NCBI GenBank assembly: GCA_030710605.1
Contig: CP092875.1
Location: 65,650,623 to 65,714,622, forward strand
Length of the DNA stretch: 64,000 nt
Source of the DNA: Cordylochernes scorpioides
Lineage: Eukaryota; Arthropoda; Arachnida; Pseudoscorpiones; Chernetidae
Reading direction: 5' to 3'
In this document: piece by piece, positions 21,536 to 31,647 of the stretch
How the letters are laid out: each line of letters begins with the position of its first letter
Numbering within the stretch: the first letter of the stretch is position 1
Notes under the pieces: model-generated
Told to the model about the DNA's origin: nothing
The model's input: the letters and a program-made list of their open reading frames with translations, nothing else
The model's database searches: none
Position numbers and translations under genes: made by a program

Positions 21536-22199
21536 CAATACAGTAGAGCCTCTCATGAGAGGCCATATCTGAAAACATAGATAAACCCGGTGTCTCCTGG
21601 AATTGGTCTCTGATCAGAATCTCTGTTTAGTTTGAAAGACTCCTCTTGACTTGACCCAACATGACAGAGCGTCTCTGATGAGAGATCACCCTCCAGGAAA
21701 TACCGGGTATAGCAATGGTTTCATGCCATGATATCCCATAGGCGACTCTAATGCAGAGTCTAACAGACCTTTATATATTAACTCTTGAAGAATATTTCTT
21801 AAACCTTCCATGTATTTATATTTACACCACCTTAACATGAAATCTACATAGAATTACAAAAGTAGAGAAGACATGCGTTGANNNNNNNNNNNNNNNNNNN
21901 NNNNNNNNNNNNNNNNNNNNNNNNNNNNNNNNNNNNNNNNNNNNNNNNNNNNNNNNNNNNNNNNNNNNNNNNNNNNNNNNNTCTGTAGAAATTAAAGATT
22001 TTAAAAATATTGTGAAAATGTATCATTTTGAAGTCAGTTTTATTTTGTTCTTAATATTCTGCTTCCGTGTAGAGAAACGGTAAAATTCAGTGGTCATAAT
22101 GGTATTCATTGTCAACATTGTACTCATGTGCGAAAAAACATCGCTTCCTTTTAAATAATTGCATATAAAAAGCATTTATTAATTGTATAAATCAACACA
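21536..22199 (+). other. Unassigned DNA around an assembly gap
   Basis: CAGTAGAGCCTCTCATGAGA at 21541 resembles a pogo-type terminus, and partial inverted pieces (ACCCGGTGTCTCCTGG / CCAGGAAATACCGGGT) occur near 21588 and 21694. No full element can be closed. Confidence 0.35.
21882..21981. other. Assembly gap (100 N)
   Basis: Exactly 100 N residues, a conventional placeholder for a gap of unknown size. Confidence 0.99.
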
Positions 22200-22290
22200 T
22201 AGGAGCTCCATCTATGCTTCATTTCTTCCTGTGGTGAATCTGTATAAGACCGATGGTCTTAATAAAACTTTTTGCGTGTAAAAACAATAC
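22200..22290 (+). repeat. LINE 3' tail fragment (hairpin tail family)
   Basis: AGGAGCTCCATCTATG, TTTCTTCCTGTGGTGAATCT, then AAGACCGATGGTCTT and AATAAAAC. Same tail as at 21430-21520, 5' truncated. Confidence 0.7.
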
Positions 22291-22514
22291 ATTTCTTCCA
22301 TCTTCTTAACGCCAAGAGTGTTCAAATATAGTTCATCTAAAAGACCACTACCAGTTTTGAATAAATTCGAATAAATAACGGTTAGCATTTGTTGGAATTT
22401 GACTAAACTGGTTTCATGGCTTATTCATTGATCGTGATTTTCCCGCTCTGTGTGAATTGTTTTTCACTAGCTAATGTCTATAATTGAGTCAAAAGGCGAT
22501 CCATTTATTAGGAT

Positions 22515-22740
22515 TATATAAAATGGCGTACCTGGATCTGTAAAGGGGAAAAAAAACATTTTTTTTCTCAAAATATTTCGAGAGATTGCTCCTCTTTATA
22601 AATTTATTGCACAGTAAAATATTGTTTTATTGTGCAATAAATTTATAAAGAGGGAGCAATCTCTCGAAATATTTAGAGAAAAAAAAATGTTTTTTTTTTC
22701 CCTTTACAGATCCAAGTACGCCATTTTATATAATGTGTAT
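22515..22740. repeat. Palindromic element, ~105-bp arms
   Basis: ATTATATAAAATGGCGTACC ... TTTATAAATTTATTGCAC and its mirror ending GTACGCCATTTTATATAAT. Arms are nearly perfect with a short loop near 22622. Single copy in the window; not clearly one of Rep-A to Rep-D. Confidence 0.75.
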
Positions 22741-22919
22741 ATGTAAATATATTTTACAAAAAGGTCATATATATTTTTAACAGTTTTACAACGGCAAATC
22801 TAGACTTTTGAGAGATGATATATACATATAACAAAATAAATGATTCTCATAAAAATTTATATTTCGTATTAAATATATAATCAATTTCAAGCAAAAAAGA
22901 TATGTATAGTAACAAGCTT

Positions 22920-23130
22920 TGCTAGCTGCGCTCGATTGAGATTTTTTAGCGCTCTTTTCTAATTTCTCTTTAAACCACCATGCGCTACTTGCCGCCTTTA
23001 TAAACAGCCCTATGTCCTATAAACTTATGTTCATAGTATTCTTGAAAATCATTTCTGAGATTCCACCCTTCAGTGCTGCGTATATAAGCAGAATCATCTA
23101 ATGCAGTATTAGAGCTCTGAGAAGCGGTCT
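22920..23130 (-). other. Unrecognised short open stretch
   Basis: Minus-strand frame with SAYIRSTEGWNLRNDFQEYY and EHKFIGHRAVYKGGK then a stop near 22985. Composition is more coding-like than the surroundings, but no family is recognised. It runs into a Rep-C half copy on its right. Possibly a fragment of a host or transposon protein. Confidence 0.25.
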
Positions 23131-23310
23131 GGTAGATTAAATTGGCGAAACCGCTGGGAAGGTTCACCACTGATGAGCCAAGCCCTCCCAATATATTTTT
23201 TCATCGCAGTAAGGACAGTAGAAGTTTGTATTATGTATAAAAGAAACATTCGTGCTTTTAAATCCTTTCATTTTATGTGTATAGATGGCGCGTTATTGCT
23301 TTGTGTTAAT
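23125..23310 (+). repeat. Rep-C half copy
   Basis: TTGGCGAAACCGCTGG, TTCACCACTGATGAGCCAAG, ATCGCAGTAAGGACAGTAGA, then GATGGCGCGTTATTGC tail. The stem partners TTGGC/GCCAA both differ from the usual CTGGC/GCCAG. Confidence 0.75.
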
Positions 23311-23359
23311 AAACAGTTGTATAATATTTTTTTTAGGGTTGGCACAACACAATAAAGCT

Positions 23360-23760
23360 GTTGGTTGGTCAAGCAATGTTGGATTTATCCAATCAGTGCC
23401 CGGATAGCAGCAGACTAAGGAGCCATAGCACCTCGGAATCCGATTATGGGAGTGTGTCTTGAATGCGAGTGGCGTTGATGGAAAATTAAGTCCATTTTCT
23501 TTTTAACGAGGCCCATCCAAGTCAACAAAGGCGGAATCCGGTTATATGGTGATTCACTGGGCGGTAGTACGGGTGAATGTTGATGAGCCGCGGTGACTTT
23601 GGCACCTGACCCCAACCTGGGTGTTGTACCTCTTGTGTCGGATTATACCGTTAGTTGTGTGTTGGATTATCGTCGTGGGTTTATTTTACTTATTTTCGTA
23701 TTATATCGTGATGGTTAGGTGTGTTAAATTATCGTCGTGACTATATTATTATAATGAATG
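23360..23760. other. Unclassified moderate-GC block
   Basis: Balanced composition with CCAATCAGTGCCCGG and later ATCGTCGTGGG / ATCGTCGTGAC direct repeats near 23669 and 23729. LTR-like in flavour, but ends and target duplication are not found. Confidence 0.3.
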
Positions 23761-23929
23761 TACCTGTAACTATGTAGATATGATTCGAGATATGCAAATT
23801 ACACACATTTCTGGTCTTATAAAATATATATTCTATCATTTCTTGATTTTTTTCGTATTACTAACGGCCTTTCCTTTTGTGTTGTTATACCATTGAATTA
23901 TTGTTCAGAAAAAAAATTTTTTTGCAAAT

Positions 23930-24080
23930 TTATTTAATGGTTTTTCTTGATTTATCAAGAAATTAGGTTGGCACAAACAGGCTAAATCAATGTTTAGTTG
24001 ATTTCTGTTCCACTAGATGGCGCTCTGCCATCTAAAAAGTACATGTGCTCCTGGGATATAAGGATATGCCTTTTTCATTT
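23930..24080. repeat. Rep-D-related copy
   Basis: Same order as 11150-11310: TTCTTGATTTATCAAGAA, TTAGTTGATTTCTGTTCCAC, AGATGGCGCTCTGCCATCT, AAGGATATGCCTTTTTC. Confidence 0.65.
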
Positions 24081-24599
24081 TTAATATTTAATAATATTTT
24101 AGCTTTCTCTCTTCCAAGCTTATAACTAACCGAAAAGGTGGGACAATTGACAATTAAAACAAATTTATTGACAACTCAGTCAATATTTACAAAATGAGGA
24201 AGAGATCATAAAAATAATTAGAGAAAATAAAAAGATAGAGAAAAGTGTGTTCGAACCAGGGACATCAGTTCTAAAGTCTAAAGCTTTCGCAGCTAGGCTA
24301 TTTTGCCTTATTATATAGTAATTTAAAGGAGAATTAATAATACAAATTTAAATTTTCAGCCGGGGAGTCTTCTCCACCGTACAAGTGTCCTCTTCCAGGT
24401 GATTTCCTCAATTCCATCCAACCAAAAGGTGTGTGTGTGTTGTGTTTAGTAGTATAAGCATTTCCTCAAATAACTCTATAAATATGATTTATCTGTGAAT
24501 ATTTCACTAGCGCTGAATGACCCGAGTAAATAATGTCTTAACCCCAAAACGTTATAAAAAAATTGAAACTATTTTAGGCGCCGCGTATGATTCTTTATT

Positions 24600-24740
24600 T
24601 TATTTTTTTTACTTATCCTTTTAGTCTAAATTAGACAAGATCTTGGAGGTCGTGCTCGTAAAGAAGCTCAAGAACTCTTCTTGGTTCTCTGTACAGGGAT
24701 CTTTTGTCCTTTCCAATGCAATTTAGTAAATGTTGGGGAA
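24600..24740 (-). repeat. LINE ORF C-terminal fragment
   Basis: Minus strand reads IGKDKRSLYREPRRVLELL then YEHDLQDLV and a stop, similar to the end of Jockey/R1-type ORF2 proteins. Flanking DNA has no more of the element. Confidence 0.4.
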
Positions 24741-25039
24741 TGATTCTTTTAAAATTAAACAATTTTCTATTACTATTTTGTATTAGTACTAGCGGTTGTT
24801 ATTATAGAAATTCATTAATATATTTGAATATAATTTCCTCGACACTAAATAATATACAAATTAGATATTGAACTACCAGTCTTTAGCTTTGTCATTATAC
24901 CGAGTACGCCAGTTTACGGAGACGGTTGGCACCTAGTTTGGGCGTGTATTATTGACATGAGAGGCGAACTTTATTTTTATAGATCATAAAACACATACAT
25001 ATACATCATACACATTAAAAAGTTCAAAATATACACATA

Positions 25040-25268
25040 CATGTGAAACGACATTTGAAAATTATCCCGCATAGGTTTCTTTTCAACGAAAAATCAAAAT
25101 TTATTTTAAGGAGAAATAACGATTATTTCTAACCTAACGTATGAGGTATGAAAGGATGAATTGTGAAGAGTAATGATAAACGGAAAAATAAAAGTATCCA
25201 GGGATGGGAATCGAACCCACAGTGTTCCGCTTACCGGGCAGATGTCATGTCCACTAGGCTACCCTGGA
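25040..25268 (-). mobile_element. Rep-B monomer (SINE-like)
   Basis: Minus-strand order: tRNA-like head (25268-25197), TTTTATTTTTCCG..., CATTACTCTTCACAATTC, GGTTAGAAATAATCGTTATT, then the TTTCGTTGAAAAGAAACC end. This is the best preserved simple monomer, head plus body, without an inverted second arm. Confidence 0.75.
25197..25268 (-). tRNA. tRNA-like SINE head, Thr(GGU)-like cloverleaf (probably not a functional tRNA)
   Basis: The 72-nt sequence folds with canonical arm sizes. The acceptor stem is a perfect 7 bp (TCCAGGG/CCCTGGA). The D stem GCC...GAC has one mismatch. The anticodon stem is TCTGC/GCGGA with 7-nt loop CCGGTAA, the variable loop has 5 nt, and the T arm is GTGGG-TTCGATT-CCCAT. 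The anticodon position reads GGT (Thr), but base 33 is C instead of the near-invariant U. A and B boxes match Pol III consensus. No CCA is encoded. The head is shared with 20458, 48846 and 49678, and it sits in a repeat family, so it is best read as a SINE promoter. Confidence 0.55.
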
Positions 25269-25434
25269 CATACACTTACTTATGTATAATCTCATGCTCA
25301 AAACCACCGGGGAAACTTGTGCTTCTGACCAAATTTGTCTGATTGATGACAGCTTAAAACCTATTTTGATGTTTCAAAATGGCTAGCGTAGAAGTAGAAA
25401 ATAAGATTTAAAAAGTAAGGTGAAAATATCAGGC

Positions 25435-25760
25435 TCTTCCAGGTATAAGTTTATTTTGAGGAATCGCTGGAAGGATGGTCTAAACCATTGGTTTTCGACC
25501 GCTACGACCCGGGTTCGATTCTCGCATTGTACAATTTTTTCTGCTAAAAAAATACTCCAATGGCCCCCGATTCTTGAAAAAGTCCAACCCCATCAGCGAG
25601 TGCAAGTAACCAAACGGGGCTGTGTCACATTTATAAGTGCAAAGTCGAACTGCTTTTCACATGTGTAGACATGTGGTGCACTTACAGTAAAAGCAGTTGC
25701 CTACTTCTACCTACCATGATTATCATATCCTGTACCACGTGTACTAGGGATAAACAAGAA
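25435..25760 (+). mobile_element. SINE-1 copy (tRNA-derived SINE)
   Basis: Head with GGAAGGATGGTCTAAACC and a perfect B box in CCCGGGTTCGATTCTCG. Body: CCAATGGCCCCCGATTCTTG, CAGCGAGTGCAAGTAACCAA, CTTTTCACATGTGTAGACAT, AGTAAAAGCAGT. End: GTACCACGTGTACTAGGGAT. Six copies lie in the window in both orientations. Confidence 0.85.
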
Positions 25761-25849
25761 AAAAGTTATTTTTAAACAGTATTCGAAATAAAAAAGACAA
25801 AAATAATTCAAAGAAAACTTCCCGAAAGGACGATCTATCCATTGAGAAA

Positions 25850-26360
25850 GCAAAAGGCCGTGTACCGGGACCACAGACAGACAGACAGAGTTAATCAAGG
25901 CCCGTGTTGACTGGGAAATCAGGCGAAGAGAACACGATGGGGCCACGCTCGGGTGAACAATCGGGGGCCACTTCATAGGGGGCCGTTTTTTGCCGGTCTC
26001 ACGCGGGCCGCCCGAGCGTGAAACGTCGCGCGTGGACCTCATCAATTTCATTTGACATTGATGATGCGGGAAATATGCTCCCAGTCCACGGCACAGTCTA
26101 ATTGTCCACCTGCATCGTCGTGGGAATAAACGGCACATCGGTGGGATGGATGCAAGGCCATCCCTGGCCACGTGGCCGATCCTTTATTCTCTGATGGTAC
26201 AACCGGAAAATTCGCCTGGTTCTTATCAATTTTTTTCGGATATCTGGATAATAATGCAGCCAATGATGCAGTAATGATTATCTTGTACTTGATTAGGATT
26301 GCACTGATAACAATGAACGATACGAAATTAGTACGATTGCTGTTAATTCTTTGATCGTTA
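25850..26360. other. Unique GC-rich island
   Basis: The most GC-rich single-copy block in the window (e.g. CACGCGGGCCGCCCGAGCGT near 25998), with several CpGs. It includes a hairpin-capable CATCAATTT...CATTGATG near 26039. Overlapping open frames on the minus strand (154 and 71 codons) have no recognisable domain. A CpG-type regulatory element or conserved noncoding sequence is possible. Confidence 0.4.
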
Positions 26361-27169
26361 GTACGGCCGTTTCAAACTGAAATATTAGCATGATCCCCGT
26401 GTTAGTGTTATTGTTTGGCGGTACAGCTAATACAAATGGCACGTTATATTGAAATATCATATTATTATCTTTTCCTTATCTCTATATGTAAGGTTTATGA
26501 GAAAATAGAATTATTTGGTAAATTCTTTTCAATTAACAGTTTTAGAATAGTCGCAATGGCCAGATAAGAAATATTTTCTCCAAAATGTAAGAGAATGTTA
26601 GTGTTTGGTTAAAAATGTATGTTTTATTCTTATTTGTTATTAATTGTTAATTATTATAGAAATTGTTGTTGAATATTATTCATTGATGTTATTCTATTCT
26701 TTATTGTTAATTTATATAATTCATTGTTTTACATAATTAATTATTTATTGTTTTATTTGAATCTGTATATATTTTCATTGATTCGGCAACAGTGTGTTGT
26801 CTATATATTTTGTGTTTTGCTTAGTTTACTCATTAGTCTAGTTAAATCGAGCCATCAATTCATGTTAGGCTAGTCAAATTCATTAATGTAGCTTTTATTT
26901 AAGAATCATTTAATCAGAAATTCCTTGTTCAATTTACGTAGAGTTCCCAAGTTTACAGAACTCATTCAAGTGAATCATCGCTGTACACCAGCTCATAGCA
27001 TTTGATCTAGGTAGTTAAAGCGATTTACAGTTAGGATATTTTAACTATATTTCACGTAGAAAAAATGTTTTTGACACTTAAAGAACCTCGATTCAACATT
27101 ATCAGCATAGATTTCAACATATAAATACCAACATAAATTTGCGGGAGGATGAAATACATGTATCAAAAT
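26361..27169 (+). other. AT-rich DNA, nothing recognised
   Basis: No coding frame or repeat family; not shared with other parts of the window. Confidence 0.5.
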
Positions 27170-27650
27170 AGGCATCTCTCCCTTTATTTATCCACCAGAA
27201 CGATACACTGGGCATCACCCTAGCTGAAACCTTTACTAATGATGTTAAAAGAATGATCAATACAACATCAGTTCATCTGATGAAATCTCCCACTATATCA
27301 TAGAATGCAAATATTTTGATGAAGAAAGAGAAAAGAAACTCTTAAAAACACCTTCTGGAGATTTAGCAACCCACTGAAGACGCTGAGAACAATTTCAGAA
27401 AAGAAAAATATAGCAATAGAACTTTATAATTTCTACAGATCAATTGTAAATAGATTAATACACAAAAGAGGTAGTGAGGAAAGTTTTAGAACAAATGTGT
27501 AAATAAATCCCTTTTCAAACAAAAGCTCACATGCACATGGGGAAAGGGAGGAAAAATTACTGTATTATTTTGTTGTTGTATGGCGAATCCATACAGGGCA
27601 ATGGGCCTTAATAAAAGCCTTTTTGTTGTTGTTGTTGAAATAAAAGCATT
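27170..27650 (+). repeat. LINE 3' end with C-terminal Cys/His motif
   Basis: A broken frame gives ISSSDETSHYIIECKYFDEE, the H...C part of the C-terminal zinc motif of R1/Jockey-like ORF2 proteins. FYRSIVNRLIHKRGSEESF and a stop at about 27500 follow. The 3' UTR ends GGGCCTTAATAAAAGCC and (TTG)n. 5' truncated. Confidence 0.6.
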
Positions 27651-27814
27651 GAAGCAGGAATATTTCTTTTACACAGTATTTTACCAGGATGATGTACAGT
27701 GCATCTTCCTGATGTACAAATAAAGAAAGAGGTGATTCTTTTGGTATAAAAATACTTAATTATGAGGCGATAACATGCCATCTATATATAATAAATGGAA
27801 GCATTGAAACACGA

Positions 27815-27965
27815 ATGCTTCTTTTAAACATAAAACAAACTTCTACTGTCCTTACTGTGATGAAAAATTATTGGGAGGGCTTGGCTCATCAGTGGTGAAC
27901 TCTCCCAATGTATTTTCATCGCAGTAAGGACAGTAGAAGTTTATTTTATGTTTAAAATGTGTTTT
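27815..27965. repeat. Rep-C variant palindrome
   Basis: AAACTTCTACTGTCCTTACT then GGGCTTGGCTCATCAGTGGT, mirrored by CAGTAAGGACAGTAGAAGTT. The central part is shortened. Confidence 0.75.
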
Positions 27966-27984
27966 GATGTTTCCATTTTGTAAA

Positions 27985-28190
27985 TATAAATACTTTAATT
28001 AAAAAGACATATATTGGATCAAAATATCATTTATTTTACCAATATTAATATATAACGCCAATATATAATATATATTATATATATATATATATGATATACC
28101 AATATATAACGCCAATCTTTATCAAAGTGTTATAACATATTAAAGTATGTCAACAACAAACTCAGTGCCATATAAGGTCAATAGAATTAA
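27985..28190 (+). repeat. Rep-A partial copy with TA microsatellite
   Basis: AAAAAGACATATATTGGATC at the left. A (TA)n expansion lies near 28060-28095, and AACGCCAATCTTTATCAAAG and GTCAACAACAAACTCAG follow. Confidence 0.7.
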
Positions 28191-28559
28191 GTTTTAAAAT
28201 ATTTTTGCTTATATTCAATGGGGAGAAAAAACATTGATATATAAATTTATAATGTGGACAAAATAAATTTTGTAAACTAAGGGTGTTCATTCAAGGGTTT
28301 TCAAAACGATAAAAATACTTATAAACCATGAATGCAATCTTCCATATTTCGAGATCCAGAGCTTATTTCAAAATTTGACAAATTCACAACATACTGAGTT
28401 CTATTAACAGACACCGCAATCCTTGAAAGCTCGGAGGAGTTCTCCGGCCGAGAAAATTTCCTCAAAATTTGTAAATATGTAAATAATTATTCATTATCTG
28501 CATAGAGTGTCAAATTATATTGACATACATTTTCAGTTTTTTCTAATCAGTTTTTAGCG
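28191..28559 (+). other. AT-rich DNA, nothing recognised
   Basis: Begins in Rep-A-like GGGGAGAAAAAACATTGATA and then becomes unassigned. Confidence 0.45.
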
Positions 28560-28880
28560 GGAAGAATGTTATCTTCGTTTGTTAGTGAACCAATCTCTCA
28601 CGCCGTCTCATTGGACGAATGTGGCCATGTCTGTATATAAGAGGGGACTAAGGGAATGCGAGGGGGCCCAGAGCGTGGAGAATTGGTGTGGAGACACTTA
28701 AAGTGTTTTTCTACGTGGTTTTTCCGTGTCTGGGGATCTCTTGGCATCCCGGTGTGACCCGAGTCCGATCCCTACCAACGCTACAATAAAGATAAGTACT
28801 GTTTTGTTTATATTTTACCAACCGTGAGTTTTATTTACCTCCTTCTTGTTGTTGGTGTTGTACTCTTGAGTGTACGCTTT
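28560..28880 (+). promoter_or_regulatory. Solo-LTR-like block with CCAAT, TATA and poly-A signals
   Basis: In order: TGTTATCTTCG at 28567, AACCAATCTC near 28588, GTATATAAGAGGGG near 28632, and ACAATAAAGATAAG near 28782. Spacing fits an LTR with U3 promoter and R/U5 poly-A signal. No internal region, PBS or paired copy is in the window, so a solo LTR is inferred, with precise ends unknown. Confidence 0.4.
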
Positions 28881-29160
28881 TCTGTGTATTAAGTTATATT
28901 TAATTTAGGCCCTAGTATATTTCATTTTTGTGTGATAACCCGTAATAGTAACTTTTGTCAAGAGCACCAACACGTATTGCATTAAAAACCAAAAGTGTTA
29001 ACTAATGCCTTTAATTCCTTTTTATTATCAATGAAACAAAAAGATTAAATATTATGTTCATAGAATCTTGTGGTTGACAACATTGGAATATATAACCAAA
29101 AGATAAAGTTTATTTGGATTTATTACTATTGTAACTATTTAGATCGTTTCTTTTGGAGAT

Positions 29161-29240
29161 AAACTCATGGACAAAACGTAAGGAAGTGGAAAGTTTTTGA
29201 TGTCGCCGTTTGTCGGTTGTTTAAAATTAAATAATTTTCT
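29161..29240 (+). repeat. Tc1-like MITE, left-end fragment
   Basis: ACTCATGGACAAAACGTAAG and GAAAGTTTTTGATGTCGCC match the left part of 61021-61244. The right end is lost into a Rep-C fragment. Confidence 0.6.
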
Positions 29241-29409
29241 ACTGCCCTTACTCTGCAATGGTAAATTAAGAAAAAATACCCTACTTGATGTTTACAGAAA
29301 AGAAATTGCTCGAAGCATACGAGCATACTCGTATTATATATTTATCATTTTAGGTCATATCATATAGGTATTTATACTCTCCTCAAATCTCATGTCCATA
29401 TTTCATTTA

Positions 29410-29715
29410 AATTACACACACAAAGCTTTATTAAGACCAGCGGTCTTATACAGATTCACCACAGGAAGAAATAATAGATGGAGCTCCTATACTCCAGACA
29501 ACGCAGCACCCAACAACAGCCTCCAGGTCCGACACATGTCCAATGGCCACACGTTCCTTCGTGCATACGTCATGGTTAGCGAATCACTGAACAGGCTAGT
29601 GTGGAATCAACCACGTTCTAGTCTTTGCTTTCCTCATCCAAATGGACAACGACATTCGGCGATTCTATTAATCTCCTCCGAACGGTGACTGTCGCCTTGT
29701 AGAATTTATATAAAC
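29410..29715 (-). repeat. LINE 3' end (hairpin tail family)
   Basis: Reverse complement of 21215-21530, with AGACCAGCGGTCTT hairpin, GGAGCTCCTATACTCC and the coding end CTCCGAACGGTGACTG. Differences are scattered, so the two are separate insertions. Confidence 0.7.
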
Positions 29716-29819
29716 CAAAAATAAGGATTTCATTAAAAATACAATTTACAAGAGTTCAGTTTCAATATCGGTATAAAAAGAAAAAGAGCTGAATGCAATA
29801 TTACAGCTGTATGATATAT

Positions 29820-29935
29820 TAAACTGGCGAAACATCTAACAGGGTTCACCACTGATGAGCCAGGCCCTCCCATTAATTTATCATTGTAGTAAGGACAGTA
29901 GAAATTGTTTAATTTTGAAAAGAATCATACTCATT
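29820..29935 (+). repeat. Rep-C half copy
   Basis: AAACTGGCGAAACATCTAAC, TTCACCACTGATGAGCCAGG, GTAAGGACAGTAGAAATTG. The inner stem region is altered but the CTGATGA and GAAA boxes are kept. Confidence 0.75.
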
Positions 29936-29939
29936 TAAA

Positions 29940-30470
29940 ATGGATTCAATTTCTTATATAAAAAAAATAATAATAAATAAACCCATGTTCAAAATTCAAT
30001 ATTTGTCTTTTTGTGTTTAAAGATATCTTTATGAATTACTCTGTTTCCGAAATAAAAATAAATATACAAATAATAAATTTGATAGAAGGATGGCCCATCA
30101 ATAATTCAAATGGACTTTAAATAGCAGCTAGCGACATCTACCGCCACAATAAAGCACTATTTATAAATACGAATGGAATTTTCACCATGAATTAAAACAA
30201 TATTTTACTTTGGTGTGAAGAAAGAACTTTATTTTATTTTATAAAGTTTGATTTTTATATTCATAATTAATAAGTTAAAATTTCTCTTGAAACTCGTTAT
30301 CTTTTTTTAATTCGTTACAACAATTTCTCCATAAACAATTTTTGAATGTATATATTATATTTAATTTAAAAAATAATTTTCTATATATTTTAATTATTAT
30401 TAATTATATATAAAAATTATATCCATTATTTTTAAGACGCCATTATTTTTTAAAAATTATTTTACACTCC
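29940..30470 (+). other. AT-rich DNA, nothing recognised
   Basis: No supported feature. Confidence 0.5.
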
Positions 30471-30477
30471 TGGACAA

Positions 30478-30781
30478 GAGGTTGTACCTTTCAGCGTGTA
30501 TATCGGGATTCAGACAATAACTCTGAAAGATGTTAAAGTGACCTTTATTGAAGACACACGAGATAACCAATATACACTCATGGACAAAACTTAAGGAAGT
30601 TGTACCTTTCAGCGTGTATATCGGGATTCAGACAATAACTCTGAAAGATATTAAAGTGACCTTTATTGAAGACACACGAGATAATCAAGTGTGAACAAAA
30701 TTGCCTCTGTCTTCTTCTTCTTCTTCTTCTTCAAAAAAAAATAGTCGACCAGCGTTTTGTTAAGTTTTGTCCATGAGTGTA
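30478..30781. mobile_element. Tc1-like MITE with duplicated internal segment
   Basis: The complete unit is 30573-30781, with 21-bp perfect termini (TACACTCATGGACAAAACTT and its complement). Interior: GTTGTACCTTTCAGCGTGTA and CTTTATTGAAGACACACGAG, then a CTT run near 30712-30732. A second copy of the interior (30480-30570) lies just to the left with a broken terminus, so two insertions or a local duplication occurred. Confidence 0.8.
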
Positions 30782-31130
30782 TATATACTATAAGTGTATT
30801 GAAGAACCTTTCTTTGGATTTGTTTTCTGAAGAATTCGACAAAGAATCCTCATCAAATGCTTCAAAATTTCATCCTCTAAGACATTGATAGGAACAGACC
30901 ATGATTAGAAGGAGCAATATCAGGACTGTTGGAAGGATGAGGTAGGATCTCAACTCAGTTTCCTTTATTGAAAACCTTATTACATATTGACGACAAAATG
31001 GAATCGAATTCAAAATAAATTTTCGATCGTTCAAAAATTAAATTTAAAAAAAAAAAAAGCGTTTTTTCTTAATAAAGATAAAACTTTCTTACATAATATT
31101 ATATTATATAATATTTTTGAATTCAATATA

Positions 31131-31320
31131 CGCCTATCCCCCGATTTACACGGTACTTGTTTTACACGTTTTCGCTTTTACACGGTTTTCCAAATAAGTT
31201 TTTTTTTTCTGTTTTTATCGCACTATACTAAATGCTACTGTGATTGAACACATGCGCTGTGTACACATCTCACGAGGAATCCCGAGCTTATGTGCTGACT
31301 ACATATTTTAACCTGTCAAT
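31131..31320 (+). repeat. pogo-like element, left end only
   Basis: CGCCTATCCCCCGATTTACA after TA at 31129-31130 matches the terminus at 34713. TTTACACGTTTTCGC and more TTTACACGG-like pieces follow. The right end was not found before the Penelope palindrome starts. Confidence 0.55.
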
Positions 31321-31647
31321 GCATTTTATATTAAAATCTATAAATAAAAGAAGACAAGTTTCTTAATACGATTTTAAATGAACGCAAGCTTTCGGGTGAA
31401 AATCCTTCAACAGGCAGTATAAAGTGAACGCGACGATACAAACATGGTACATATGGCAGACAAGAATATATACACTTATGATATTTACATAACTACGGTA
31501 AAGAGAGTTGCATATAAGAAATTTGCATCATTATGAAACAATGCATATAGAGAATCTAATTTTGAATAAAGATGCTAATTACATAATTGGAAACTGGAAT
31601 TTCTTGGAAATATGGTACATGACTGATATAGGCAACTATAGGGAGAA

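Noticed and set aside
25197-25268. Annotating a functional tRNA-Thr gene
   Set aside because: Repeated SINE context, C at position 33 and an unusual GGT anticodon point to a SINE head.
25707-26171. 154-codon minus-strand frame as a protein
   Set aside because: Its C-terminal part runs into SINE-1 sequence and low-complexity DNA, and the rest has no recognisable domain; the openness fits the GC-rich island.
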